A stretch of 64,000 nucleotides of DNA from Marinihelvus fidelis (GCF_008725655.1 NZ_VYXP01000010.1:1-64000); one strand, 5' to 3'. Counted from the stretch's first letter, positions 1-8,264 are shown. Notes: generated by a model not told the origin, from the sequence alone. A program made the numbers and translations.

Positions 1-76
1 TGCTCCCGGGAACTTCGGCGGCATGGATGCCGCCGATGAGCGCCCATGGACGGGTTCACAGCGATTCCCGGGAGCA
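1..76. repeat. Structured intergenic repeat, copy E1 (52-nt core, 12-bp outer stem)
   Basis: Positions 1-12 and 65-76 are perfect inverted arms (TGCTCCCGGGAA and its complement). They enclose a 52-nt core at 13-64. The core holds a perfect 8-bp hairpin (GGCGGCAT/ATGCCGCC) and a second short hairpin with CCC/GGG arms around ATGGAC. The same core occurs at 4061-4112 and, reversed, at 46368-46419, each time with a different outer stem. It lies just downstream of the leftward ferredoxin gene, so it could act as a 3' end element. The left boundary coincides with the window edge, so the outer stem may be longer. Confidence 0.8.
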
Positions 77-107
77 GCACACCCCCGGCACCCCGCTTCG
101 AAGCGGC

Positions 108-431
108 TCAGCGCTCCAGGAGTTCGGCCTTGCCGGTCTTGTCCGCCCACTCGTCGGCGTCGGCCGGCGCGGCCTCCATCTCGGTGATGACGGGCCAGAT
201 GCGGGACAGCTCGGCGTTGATCTCGATGAAGCCTTCCTGGCCGTCGGGCAGGTCATCTTCGGGGTAGATGGCCTCGACCGGGCACTCCGGTTCACACAGG
301 GTGCAGTCGATGCACTCGTCGGGGTCGATGACCAGGAAATTCGGGCCGGCGTGAAAGCAGTCGACCGGGCAGACCTCGACACAATCGGTATAGCGACACT
401 TGATGCAGGCCTCGGTGACGACGAAAGTCAT
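108..431 (-). CDS. fdxA: 7Fe ferredoxin (3Fe-4S/4Fe-4S), FdxA type
   Basis: Small soluble electron carrier of 107 residues, matching the usual length of the Azotobacter ferredoxin I family. The cysteine pattern is visible: C9-x2-C12-x4-C17-x3-C21-P in the first cluster motif and C40-x2-C43-x2-C46-x3-C50-P in the second, consistent with one 3Fe-4S and one 4Fe-4S cluster. It is the last gene of a leftward set with bamC and dapA; its ATG overlaps the bamC stop in an ATGA, implying translational coupling. Its redox partner cannot be told from the sequence. Confidence 0.93.
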   Translation of the reverse strand: MTFVVTEACIKCRYTDCVEVCPVDCFHAGPNFLVIDPDECIDCTLCEPECPVEAIYPEDDLPDGQEGFIEINAELSRIWPVITEMEAAPADADEWADKTGKAELLER

Positions 432-1045
432 CCCAGGTCCTCCATGAAAATGCCCAGCACGTGCTCGGCCGCGCCGGTGGATGCCGGCTGGCCGGTGTCC
501 TGCATCAGGAATACGCGCGCGCCCTTGCCATCCGGCTCGATGCGGGTGCGGTAGACGCCGGAGTAGTTGGGGATGTCACCGCCGGTCCAGAACGCCATCT
601 TCTGCCACCAGGCGCGCGGGTCAGACGGCGCGTGGCTGTACTCGAAGCGGTACCCGCCGTTGGCGCCTTCGGACAGCAGGTCCATGCCTTCGGACTGGAT
701 CGACAGGCCGATGCGCCTGGCCACCTCGTCGGTGCCGTAGTTGACCTGCAGGTAGGCGCCCTCGGCCGACCACGCCATGAAGGCGTCGGTCCTGCCCTGG
801 CCACCGGTGTTGACCACGCGGGGCGGGCTGGGGTTGAGTTCGTCACCGGCCGGCATGCGCATTTCCGGGACGGTGATCAGCACCGGGTTACGTTCCGGCG
901 GCTGGTCCATGCCCTCGGGCACTTTCACCCGGGGCGCCTCGGTGGCGGCCAGGTATTCCGGGGGCCGGTCCTTGAACCAGCTACACCCGCCCGCCAGTAC
1001 GGCAAACAGGGCCAGCGCCGCGGCGCGAGTCGTAGATTTCAGCAT
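428..1045 (-). CDS. bamC: BamC-like outer-membrane assembly lipoprotein (short form)
   Basis: Lipoprotein of 205 residues that starts MLKSTTR and has a lipobox LAGG-C with the acylated cysteine at about residue 21. It lies directly downstream of dapA, the classical dapA-bamC (nlpB) arrangement, which supports the call. BamC is an accessory lipoprotein of the BAM complex that inserts outer-membrane barrels. The family in enterics is about 340 residues with two helix-grip domains; this one has room for the unstructured N-terminus plus one domain. I start it at 1045 because the upstream in-frame extension overlaps dapA and lacks a signal peptide. Confidence 0.8.
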   Translation of the reverse strand: MLKSTTRAAALALFAVLAGGCSWFKDRPPEYLAATEAPRVKVPEGMDQPPERNPVLITVPEMRMPAGDELNPSPPRVVNTGGQGRTDAFMAWSAEGAYLQVNYGTDEVARRIGLSIQSEGMDLLSEGANGGYRFEYSHAPSDPRAWWQKMAFWTGGDIPNYSGVYRTRIEPDGKGARVFLMQDTGQPASTGAAEHVLGIFMEDLG

Positions 1046-1050
1046 TGGGT

Positions 1051-1941
1051 CTAAAGCGTCCTGCCGGGCACCAGGCCCAGCGTCTGCAGGCAGGACTCGA
1101 CATCCTGCCTGTACGCGCCATCCAGGGGCATGAGCGGCAGCCGGATCCCCGGGCCGATCATCCCCATGGCGCAAAGCATCCATTTTACAGGAATCGGGTT
1201 GGTTTCCACGCCCAGCAGCCGATACAGGCCCTGGAGTTCGGTGTCGATGGCGCGCGCCTGCTCCAGGTCACCGTCCGCGACCGCCGCGCACAGGCGGCTC
1301 ATCGGGCCCGGAACCACGTTGGTCGCGACCGAGATCACGCCGGAGGCGCCGGCCTCCATCGCGGCCCGGCAGCTGCCGTCATCTCCGCTGAGCAGGTCCA
1401 TGGTCGTACCGCAGGCGGCCAGCTGTTCGCTGACCCGCGTGGCGTCGCCGACCGCTTCCTTCAGCGCGACAATATTGTCCTCGCCGGACAGTCGCTGCAC
1501 CGTGGCGGGCAGCAGGTCAACGGCGGCACGGGTGGGCACGTTGTACAGGATCAGCGGCAGGCCACCATGGCGCGCCACCTCGCGGTAGTGCGCCTCCAGC
1601 CCGCGTTGCGGCGGCCGGTTGTAACACGGCGTCACCGCCAGCGCGGCATCGGCGCCCAGGCTCGCGGCCTTCTGGGTGCGGCGGATGGTGCGCGTGGTGG
1701 ACTGGTTGCCGGTGCCGGCGATGACAGGCACGTGGCCGTCAATATGGCGCACGGCCAGCTCCAGCAAGCGATCGGCCTCTTCATCGGTCAGGGTGGCCGC
1801 CTCGGCGGTGGTGCCGGCGATGACCACGCCGGTGGTGCCGTTTTCAAGCTGGAAGTCGAGCAGGCGGAGGAACGCGTCCTCGTCCACCTGGCCGGACGAA
1901 TCCATGGGTGTCACCAGCGCGACGATACTGCCGTGAAACAT
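1051..1941 (-). CDS. dapA: 4-hydroxy-tetrahydrodipicolinate synthase
   Basis: Condenses pyruvate with aspartate semialdehyde, the first committed step of lysine and diaminopimelate synthesis. With the start at 1941 (MFHGSIV) the protein has 296 residues and its catalytic residues fall at the numbers known from E. coli: T44/T45, Y107, Y133, R138 and the Schiff-base lysine K161 (in VALKEA). That match is the reason for choosing this start over an ATG ten codons upstream. It heads the dapA-bamC-fdxA set and is divergent from bcp. Confidence 0.97.
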   Translation of the reverse strand: MFHGSIVALVTPMDSSGQVDEDAFLRLLDFQLENGTTGVVIAGTTAEAATLTDEEADRLLELAVRHIDGHVPVIAGTGNQSTTRTIRRTQKAASLGADAALAVTPCYNRPPQRGLEAHYREVARHGGLPLILYNVPTRAAVDLLPATVQRLSGEDNIVALKEAVGDATRVSEQLAACGTTMDLLSGDDGSCRAAMEAGASGVISVATNVVPGPMSRLCAAVADGDLEQARAIDTELQGLYRLLGVETNPIPVKWMLCAMGMIGPGIRLPLMPLDGAYRQDVESCLQTLGLVPGRTL

Positions 1942-2042
1942 GCGGGAGAAGCCTTGCGATACGAGGCGCAATAGTACTTGCGACCCCCGGGACTGACAAG
2001 TATCCTGCCGGTAAGGGCGCCGGGCCCGGAACAGGAGGATTC

Positions 2043-2510
2043 ATGGTCACCGTCGGCAAGCGCGTAGACAACTTCACCCTTCCCGCTACCGGCGACACCG
2101 AACTCTCGCTAGACGATTTCCGCGGCACCCACCTGGTCCTGTATTTCTACCCCAAGGACCACACCCCGGGCTGCACCCGCGAAGGCCAGGACTTCCGTGA
2201 CCTGTACGACCGCTTCAAGGCCGCCGGCGCCGATATCCTGGGCGTCTCACGCGACAGCGTACGCACACACGAAAACTTCTGCGCCAAGCACGACTTCCCG
2301 TTCCGGCTGTTATCTGACAAGGAAGAAACCCTGTGCAAGCAATTTGACGTGATCCGCGAGAAGAAACTCTACGGCCGCACCTACATGGGCATCGACCGCA
2401 GCACTTTCATCATTGACGCCGAAGGTGTCCTGCGCGCCGAGTGGCGCAAGGTCAAGGTCCCCGGCCACGCCGAGGCCGTCCTTGAAGCCGTCGAAGCCCT
2501 GAATGCGTAA
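2043..2510 (+). CDS. bcp: Thioredoxin-dependent peroxiredoxin, Bcp/PrxQ family
   Basis: Thiol peroxidase of 155 residues that reduces hydrogen peroxide and organic peroxides in the cytoplasm. The peroxidatic cysteine is C44 in the motif YPKDHTPGCT. The resolving cysteine five residues later in E. coli Bcp is absent here (glutamine at 49); C80 and C98 are the only others, so it may work as a 1-Cys enzyme or use C80 or C98. The start is set by a good ribosome site (AGGAGG) 5-10 bases upstream. The TAA stop lies in the first unit of a heptad repeat array (2507-2562). Confidence 0.93.
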   Translation: MVTVGKRVDNFTLPATGDTELSLDDFRGTHLVLYFYPKDHTPGCTREGQDFRDLYDRFKAAGADILGVSRDSVRTHENFCAKHDFPFRLLSDKEETLCKQFDVIREKKLYGRTYMGIDRSTFIIDAEGVLRAEWRKVKVPGHAEAVLEAVEALNA

Positions 2511-2562
2511 CCTGTAACGAGTATTCTGTCACGCGTCACCTGTCACCCGTAACCACTCACCG
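2507..2562 (+). repeat. Heptad repeat array A1 (8 units, mixed orientation)
   Basis: Eight consecutive 7-bp units (GTAACCT, GTAACGA, GTATTCT, GTCACGC, GTCACCT, GTCACCC, GTAACCA, CTCACCG). The first unit provides the TAA stop of bcp. The first half resembles the stop-bearing strand and the second half its complement. It fills most of the bcp-phoH gap. Confidence 0.8.
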
Positions 2563-2580
2563 GAGACCCACCAACACCCC

Positions 2581-3975
2581 ATGGGAAAAAACAAGCGCCT
2601 CTACGTGCTCGACACCAATGTCCTGATGCACGACCCCACCGCGCTGTTCCGCTTCGAGGAGCATGACGTATTCCTGCCCATGATGGTTCTTGAGGAACTC
2701 GACGCCGCCAAGAAGGGCCTGTCGGAAGTGTCCCGCAATGTTCGCCAGGTCAGCCGCTTTATCGGCGAGATGATGACCCGCCAGGGCGTCGACGACCTGG
2801 AGGAAGGGCTGCAACTGATGGTCCCCGACGAACTGGAGATGGACGCTGGCCGCGGTCGGTTGTTCTTCCAGACGACGATGCCGGAGACCCACTCCAGCCT
2901 GCTTCGCGACGCCTCGTTCGCCGACAACGAGATCCTGTCGACGGTCATGTACCTGCGCGAGACCATCGAGGACCACCAGGTCATCCTGGTGTCCAAGGAC
3001 ATCAACCTGCGCATCAAGGCCGCCATCCTGGGCGCCGCCGCCGAGGACTACTTCAACGACAAGGCCCTGGACGACCTGGAACTGCTCTACCGCGGCCTGC
3101 GCGAAGAGGACGAGTCGTTCTGGGAGCGCTATCCCGACATGGAGTCGTGGACCGAAAACGGCGCCACCCATTACCGCATTCCTCGCGTCGACGGCGACGA
3201 CTGGTTTCCCAACCAGTGCGTCTCGATCGGCCAGGGCGACGGCGTCGAGGCCATCGTCAGCGAGGTGACGAAGGACGCCGTGGTACTGCGCCTGGTGAAT
3301 GACTACAAGTCCGGCAACCGCAACGTCTGGGGCATCCAGGCCCGCAACCTGGAGCAGAATTTCGCCCTCAACCTTCTGATGGACCCGCAGATCGACTTCG
3401 TCACGCTGCTGGGCCAGGCCGGCACCGGCAAGACCCTGCTGACCCTGGCCGCCGGCCTGGCGCAGACACTGGACGAGAAGCGCTATACCGAGATCATCGT
3501 TACCCGCGCCACGGTGGCGCTGGGCGACGACATCGGCTTCCTGCCCGGCACCGAGGAAGAAAAGATGACGCCGTGGATGGGTGCGCTGACGGATAACCTG
3601 GAAGTGCTGACCCAGCCACAGGAGGGTGGCGACTGGGGCCGCGCGGCCACCAACGACCTGCTCTCCAGCCGGGTCAAGGTGCGCTCGCTGAACTTCATGC
3701 GCGGCCGCACCTTCATGAACCGCTACGTCATCATCGACGAGGCCCAGAACATCACGCCGAAACAGATGAAGGCCCTGCTGACCCGCGCCGGCCCCGGCAC
3801 CAAGATGATCTGCCTGGGCAACGTCGGCCAGATCGACACCCCCTACCTGACCGAAACCACCTCCGGCCTGACCTTCGCCGTCGACCGCTTCAAGGACTGG
3901 TCACACGGTGGCCACATCACCCTGCGCCGCGGCGAACGCTCAAGACTCGCCGACTTCGCCTCCGAAGTACTTTGA
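2581..3975 (+). CDS. PIN domain-PhoH family ATPase (PhoH2/YlaK type)
   Basis: A 464-residue fusion of an N-terminal PIN nuclease domain (YVLDTNVLM, with the acidic residue at D11) and a C-terminal PhoH ATPase domain. The Walker A motif GQAGTGKT lies at about 278-285 and the Walker B region YVIIDEAQN at about 382-390. Proteins of this architecture are described as RNA-unwinding, RNA-cleaving enzymes; the cellular role is not settled. PhoH genes are often phosphate-linked, but no PHO box is visible in front of this gene, which sits 70 bases behind bcp. The stop is at the head of heptad array A2. Confidence 0.92.
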   Translation: MGKNKRLYVLDTNVLMHDPTALFRFEEHDVFLPMMVLEELDAAKKGLSEVSRNVRQVSRFIGEMMTRQGVDDLEEGLQLMVPDELEMDAGRGRLFFQTTMPETHSSLLRDASFADNEILSTVMYLRETIEDHQVILVSKDINLRIKAAILGAAAEDYFNDKALDDLELLYRGLREEDESFWERYPDMESWTENGATHYRIPRVDGDDWFPNQCVSIGQGDGVEAIVSEVTKDAVVLRLVNDYKSGNRNVWGIQARNLEQNFALNLLMDPQIDFVTLLGQAGTGKTLLTLAAGLAQTLDEKRYTEIIVTRATVALGDDIGFLPGTEEEKMTPWMGALTDNLEVLTQPQEGGDWGRAATNDLLSSRVKVRSLNFMRGRTFMNRYVIIDEAQNITPKQMKALLTRAGPGTKMICLGNVGQIDTPYLTETTSGLTFAVDRFKDWSHGGHITLRRGERSRLADFASEVL

Positions 3976-4019
3976 CGGCGACGCGTGACGGGTGACGCGT
4001 GACGCGTGACGCGTGACGA
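3971..4019 (+). repeat. Heptad repeat array A2 (about 7 units, GTGACGC orientation)
   Basis: Units TTTGACG, GCGACGC, GTGACGG, three GTGACGC and GTGACGA. The first degenerate unit holds the TGA stop of the PIN-PhoH gene. The array faces A3 (4160-4194) across the E2 hairpin element. Confidence 0.88.
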
Positions 4020-4030
4020 AAAGCGTTCCA

Positions 4031-4142
4031 CCCTGGGGAGGGGCTTACTCCTTTCCGGACCTTCGGCGGCATGGATGCCGCCGATGAGCGCTACATGGAC
4101 GTACTCGAGCGAGTCCGGAAAGGAGTAAGCCCCTCCCCAGGG
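4031..4142. repeat. Structured intergenic repeat, copy E2 (52-nt core, perfect 30-bp outer stem)
   Basis: Arms 4031-4060 and 4113-4142 are perfect 30-base complements. They enclose a 52-nt core (4061-4112) whose first 30 bases are identical to copy E1. The second inner hairpin has TAC/GTA arms around ATGGAC, where E1 has CCC/GGG. It lies between two convergent genes and between the inverted arrays A2 and A3, so a bidirectional terminator role is plausible, although there is no T-tract. Confidence 0.9.
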
Positions 4143-4159
4143 CATGCGACACCGCCCCG

Positions 4160-4194
4160 CCGTCACGCGTTACGCGTTACGCGTCACCCGTCAC
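4160..4194 (-). repeat. Heptad repeat array A3 (5 units)
   Basis: Units CCGTCAC, GCGTTAC, GCGTTAC, GCGTCAC, CCGTCAC on the + strand; the stop-bearing GTGACGC strand is the minus strand. The array encodes the last residues (VTGDA) and the TAA stop of the AI-2E-type permease gene. Confidence 0.9.
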
Positions 4195-5241
4195 CACCGC
4201 CTGGCGGGGCCAGGCATTGATGACCGCGTTCACCACGGTGGCCAGCGGAATGGCGAAAAAGATGCCCCAGAAACCCCACAGGCCGCCGAACACCAGGATG
4301 GCGACGATGATGGCGACCGGGTGCAGGTTGACCGCTTCGGAGAACATCAGCGGCACGAGCACGTTGCCGTCGAGGATCTGGATAATGGTGTAAACGATGA
4401 CCACCCAGCCGAAATCCCAGCCCCAGCCAAACTGGAAGTACGCCACCATGGCCACCGGGATCGTGGCCGAAAACGCGCCGACGTAGGGAATCAGCACCGA
4501 GAAACCGACCACGGTGGCCAGCAGTGCCGCGTATTGCAGGCCCAGCAGCAGGAACGCGATGTAAGCCACGCTGCCGACGATGATGATCTCACCGAACTTG
4601 CCGCGCACGTAGTTGGCGATCTGCGATTCGACCTCGGTCCAGACCCGCGACACCAGGTCGCGGTGGGCCGGCAGGAAACCGACATACCAGCCGATGATCC
4701 GATCCTTGTCCTTCAGGAAAAAAAACACCAGCACGGGCACCAGGACGAGGAGGATCACCAGGCCGGCGAGGTTGGCCACCGACGCCAGTGACCAGCTCAG
4801 GGCCTGCTGGCCCCAGCGGCCGATCTCGACGCTGATGTTCTCGGTCACGGCGTTAACCTGCGCTTCGGACACCAGCTGCGGGTAGCGCCGCGGCAACTCA
4901 ACCAGCAGTTCCTGGCCCTGGCTGATGTAGTTGGGCAGCGCGGTCAACAGTTGCGTCAGCTGGCGTGACAGCATCGGCACCAGGCCGAACAGCAAAAGGA
5001 ACAGCGAGGCCAGGAAGAACAGGAACACGATGATCACTGCGGGCAGGCGACCGAGCCCGAACCGCTGCAGCAGCTGCACCGCGCCTTCAAGCAGGTAGGC
5101 GACGACCAGGCTGGCGAACACCGGCCACAGCATGGCGCCCAGGCCGAACACGATCAGCGCGCCGATGACCAGGATCAGCGCCAGCAGCACGATCTGCGGG
5201 TCGGAGAATGTCCTTTGGAACCAGGCCTTCAGGAAGTCCAC
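4177..5241 (-). CDS. AI-2E family (PerM/UPF0118) membrane transporter
   Basis: Integral membrane protein of 354 residues with hydrophobic segments spread through the chain: a pair near residues 15-60, one near 65-90, and a C-terminal block near 205-345. A long amphipathic stretch lies between about 95 and 150, as in the AI-2 exporter/PerM family. Some family members export autoinducer-2 and others act in ion homeostasis, so the substrate is open. The last residues TGDA are encoded by heptad array A3, so the natural C-terminus probably ended near QAVV. It is convergent with the PIN-PhoH gene. Confidence 0.88.
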   Translation of the reverse strand: MDFLKAWFQRTFSDPQIVLLALILVIGALIVFGLGAMLWPVFASLVVAYLLEGAVQLLQRFGLGRLPAVIIVFLFFLASLFLLLFGLVPMLSRQLTQLLTALPNYISQGQELLVELPRRYPQLVSEAQVNAVTENISVEIGRWGQQALSWSLASVANLAGLVILLVLVPVLVFFFLKDKDRIIGWYVGFLPAHRDLVSRVWTEVESQIANYVRGKFGEIIIVGSVAYIAFLLLGLQYAALLATVVGFSVLIPYVGAFSATIPVAMVAYFQFGWGWDFGWVVIVYTIIQILDGNVLVPLMFSEAVNLHPVAIIVAILVFGGLWGFWGIFFAIPLATVVNAVINAWPRQAVVTGDA

Positions 5242-5315
5242 GGCGTTCAGCCTTCAGTTCGGGTGGGGGAGACGTGCGACGCGGGCCGGTGACGGACACC
5301 GGAACGCCGCGGCGA

Positions 5316-6509
5316 TCAGAAGTCCCAGCTCCAGGAGGCCTCAACCTCCAGGTCCAGGCCCAGGCTCTCGGTCGCCACGCCGAGTACGTTGCCACCGAAC
5401 ACCAGGTCGGCAGGCGCATACGCGGCATTCAGGTTGAAGCGGCTGAAGTCACCGGTGCGGCGCGAGTACCCCACCATCATGGCGTGGTCGGCCAGGTCAT
5501 CTTCCAGCGCGCGTTCCAGGGTGCGTGATGTGGGTGACGGTGTTGAGCGTGAGCTCACGTCGACCCGCCACTGGGTGTCCTTGCCGTTATCCCAGGTGTA
5601 ACCCAGGGTGTAGACGGTCAGGTCGTCCCAGCCAAACACCGGGCTGGTCGAGTCACCCAGCAGCGACAGGAAGCGGTCCGGCAGCATGCGGCTGGGGAAC
5701 GCGGCCACGTCGCTGTAAAGCACCCGTTCGATGGACACGCTCAGCCAGGAGCGCTGGTTGGCCTGGAAGGCCACGTCGAAGCTGGCGCGGGCCGGGATAT
5801 CGAAGTCTGCCGGGCTGGAGTAGACGCCGCGGTAGTAGGCGAATTCTTCCATGTCGATACGCGACTGGAAGCCGGCGCCAAAGCTGACGCGGCGGCTGAC
5901 TTCGCTGCGCACGGCCAGGCGCACACCGGTGCCGTAGGACGACTCCTGGTAGGGCTCGTACGGGTCCAGGTTGCGCAGCATGGACTGCTGGTCATTCAGC
6001 GCCACCAGGCCCAGGCGCGAGGTGCCGTAGCTCTGGTAGGCCAGGATGGCCTCCACGCCCAGCACGCTGTGGTCATTCAGGGCGTGGAACACGCCGGGGG
6101 CCAGCAGCTGCCGCTCGAAGCCCATGCCGGGCGACGCCAGGCCGACGGAACCATTGCCACCCTGGTACTGAAAGGAATTGAGCTGTTGCACGTCCCACTC
6201 GAACCGCGACCAGGTATCCGGCTCCGAATCCAGGCCGGAGGCAAACATCGGCAGCAGCGACACCATTTCCGGCTGCAGCCAGGAAATGCGCAGCGGCGGC
6301 AGTTCCGGGTCCGCCATGTAGTCGGGCGTCAGCTCCCGGGCCAGGTAGTCCTGCCAGGGTCCGAGCTCGAAACCGAGCACGTAAAACGGTGTCAGGCCCG
6401 TTCCGCCGGAGACAAAACCGGTCATCGGCAGGCCCGGAAGCTGGGCAGCACAAAGCCCGGGAACCATGCCCGCGGCCATCACTGCTGCCTTTAACCTGCC
6501 TGCTTTCAC
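5316..6509 (-). CDS. FadL/OmpP1-like outer-membrane barrel protein
   Basis: Exported protein of 397 residues with a signal peptide of about 22 residues (ending GLCAA) and a C-terminal phenylalanine (SWSWDF), the usual signature of outer-membrane barrels. The stretch around VLYSDVAAFPSRM and FGWDDLTVYTLGYTW resembles the conserved FadL family region, which carries long-chain fatty acids and other hydrophobic molecules. The N-terminal plug motif is not obvious, so substrate and exact subfamily are uncertain. It stands alone, 74 bases from the AI-2E-type gene. Confidence 0.65.
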   Translation of the reverse strand: MKAGRLKAAVMAAGMVPGLCAAQLPGLPMTGFVSGGTGLTPFYVLGFELGPWQDYLARELTPDYMADPELPPLRISWLQPEMVSLLPMFASGLDSEPDTWSRFEWDVQQLNSFQYQGGNGSVGLASPGMGFERQLLAPGVFHALNDHSVLGVEAILAYQSYGTSRLGLVALNDQQSMLRNLDPYEPYQESSYGTGVRLAVRSEVSRRVSFGAGFQSRIDMEEFAYYRGVYSSPADFDIPARASFDVAFQANQRSWLSVSIERVLYSDVAAFPSRMLPDRFLSLLGDSTSPVFGWDDLTVYTLGYTWDNGKDTQWRVDVSSRSTPSPTSRTLERALEDDLADHAMMVGYSRRTGDFSRFNLNAAYAPADLVFGGNVLGVATESLGLDLEVEASWSWDF

Positions 6510-6758
6510 CGCCGTTTGGCGCTCCTGTATTCAACCCGGTGGGATTGACGTGGAAATATGGCAGGAAAACAACACGGTGTCAATGTAAACACCCCTGCCC
6601 CGACGCCCATCCTGCTTGGCAGATTAGCGCCTTAAACCGTTGTATTTTATCACTTAACCCAACCACCAACTGATCAGGCGCTGACCACGGCCGGGACCAG
6701 TGATCGATGGCCGGGGCCGGTGGCCCTGTTGCACACCCGCAACAGGGCACCGGCAGCC
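6510..6758. other. Intergenic region between FadL-like gene and isocitrate dehydrogenase
   Basis: The left part (about 6510-6660) is AT-richer than its surroundings and should hold the promoter of the leftward FadL-like gene. The right part carries the hairpin described at 6716-6754. No open reading frame or further repeat is supported. Confidence 0.5.
6716..6754 (-). terminator. Strong hairpin downstream of isocitrate dehydrogenase gene
   Basis: A near-perfect inverted repeat (GCCGG plus GGCCCTGTTGC against GCAACAGGGC plus CCGGC, one mismatch pair) starts four bases after the stop codon of the leftward isocitrate dehydrogenase gene. There is no T-tract after it on the minus strand, so it may stabilise the 3' end or assist termination rather than be a classic intrinsic terminator. 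Confidence 0.6.
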
Positions 6759-7769
6759 TCAGGCCTGGATGCGTTCGACGATCGCGTCCGCCATCGAGCG
6801 GGTGCTGCCGTTGCCGCCGACATCGGGTGTGACCCGGTCGCGGGCCTCCAGCGTGTCGCGAATCGCCTGGCGCAGGCGGCGCGCCTGCGGCTCCATGTCC
6901 AGGTGGGCCAGCATCTGTGCCGCGGCCAGCATCAGTGCGCAGGGGTTGGCAATCCCCTGGCCGGCGATGTCCGGCGCGGAACCGTGTACGGCCTCGAACA
7001 TCGCCGCGTTCTCGCCGATGTTGGCGCCCGGCGCCAGGCCCAGGCCGCCGACCAGGCCGGCGCAGAGATCGGAAATGATGTCGCCGAACAGGTTGGTGGT
7101 GACGATCACGTCGAACTGCCACGGGTCCATGACCAGCTTCATGCAGGTCGCGTCGACGATCATCTCGCTGCTCTCGATGTCCGGGTAGTCGGCGGACACC
7201 TCGCGCGCCACGTCCAGGAACATGCCGGACACGGCCTTCAGGATATTGGCCTTGTGAACGATGGTGACCTTCTTGCGGCCCTCGCGGCGGGCCATGTCGA
7301 AGGCGTAACGGGTGATCCGCTCGCAGCCCTTACGGGTGACGATGGTCTTCGACTCCGCCTGCTTGCCGTCCTCGCTGACCTGCGCGTCGGCCGCCAGGTA
7401 GGCGCCCTCGGTGTTCTCGCGCACGGTGATGATGTCGATGTTCTCGAAGTTCGAACGCGTGCCCGGCAGGCTGACCACGGGGCGCACATTGGCGTACAGG
7501 TCGAACTCCTTGCGCAGGGTCACGTTGATGGAGCGGAAGCCCTTGCCGACCGGGGTCGTCAGCGGGCCTTTCAGCACCAGCTTGTTGCGGGCGATGGACT
7601 CCAGCGTGGCGTCCGGAATCAGGTCGCCGTGCGCTTCCAGCGCCGCCAGGCCCGCGAAGGCCTCCTCGTATTCGAAATCGGTATCCAGCGCGTCGAGGAC
7701 ACGCAGGGTCGCGTTCATGATCTCCGGGCCGATGCCATCGCCGGGAATAACGGTAATCTTGGTCGACAT
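6759..7769 (-). CDS. NAD-dependent isocitrate dehydrogenase
   Basis: Oxidative decarboxylation of isocitrate to 2-oxoglutarate in the TCA cycle. The 336-residue chain begins MSTKITVIPGDGIGPE and shows the isocitrate/isopropylmalate dehydrogenase fold signatures: GPLTTPVGKGFRSIN for substrate binding, the RPVVSLPG segment, VRENTEGAYL, and NLFGDIISDLCAGL with the metal-binding aspartates. The GKGFRS and ENTEGAYL segments fit the short bacterial NAD-IDH group rather than leuB. The start at 7769 has GGAGAG 9-14 bases upstream; a nine-codon extension is less likely. It could be a related 3-isopropylmalate or homoisocitrate enzyme, but this is less probable. Confidence 0.85.
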   Translation of the reverse strand: MSTKITVIPGDGIGPEIMNATLRVLDALDTDFEYEEAFAGLAALEAHGDLIPDATLESIARNKLVLKGPLTTPVGKGFRSINVTLRKEFDLYANVRPVVSLPGTRSNFENIDIITVRENTEGAYLAADAQVSEDGKQAESKTIVTRKGCERITRYAFDMARREGRKKVTIVHKANILKAVSGMFLDVAREVSADYPDIESSEMIVDATCMKLVMDPWQFDVIVTTNLFGDIISDLCAGLVGGLGLAPGANIGENAAMFEAVHGSAPDIAGQGIANPCALMLAAAQMLAHLDMEPQARRLRQAIRDTLEARDRVTPDVGGNGSTRSMADAIVERIQA

Positions 7770-7922
7770 GTGTTTTTCTCTCCAGGAACGCGCCACCCAC
7801 CACCCCCGCGGAACGGGGCACGGTCTCCAACGTCATGGGACTGGCGCGGAAAACCGGCCATTATATAGGAAACAAACGCTTGAATCGCCTGCGGCCGGTT
7901 CGGCCGCTGGTGCGGACCAGGC

Positions 7923-8264
7923 TCAGATACAGCTCACCGGGCGTGGCAGTCCCGCGTAACGCACGCCCTGCAGGCCGGGGCCGTCGGGAAACAGCCGGTA
8001 GAGTTCGCGGCTGCCCAGGGTCGTGTCGCCGGTGCGCTTTCGCAGGCGCATGACCAGGGCGCGCATCGGCGGCTCGATGCCGTGCTCGTCGAAATACCGG
8101 CGGGTCTCCTCCAGCACCTGCCAGTGCGCCGGCTCCAGGGTCACGCCATCGGCGCCGGCCATGGTCTCGGCCACCTCGGCGCGCCACTGCGAAGGGTCGA
8201 GCAGGTAGCCCCTGTCGTCAATGGCCAGCTCGGTGCCATCGTCCAGCGCCAGCACGCCGCTCAT
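7923..8264 (-). CDS. tusE: Sulfur relay protein TusE (DsrC family)
   Basis: Last sulfur carrier in the TusA-TusBCD-TusE relay that feeds MnmA for 2-thiolation of U34 in tRNA. The protein has 113 residues and ends GLPRPVSCI, with the penultimate cysteine that carries the persulfide. The second C-terminal cysteine of true DsrC proteins is replaced (GVRYAG), which fits TusE. Its start overlaps the tusB stop by four bases, completing a tusDCBE operon. Confidence 0.9.
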   Translation of the reverse strand: MSGVLALDDGTELAIDDRGYLLDPSQWRAEVAETMAGADGVTLEPAHWQVLEETRRYFDEHGIEPPMRALVMRLRKRTGDTTLGSRELYRLFPDGPGLQGVRYAGLPRPVSCI

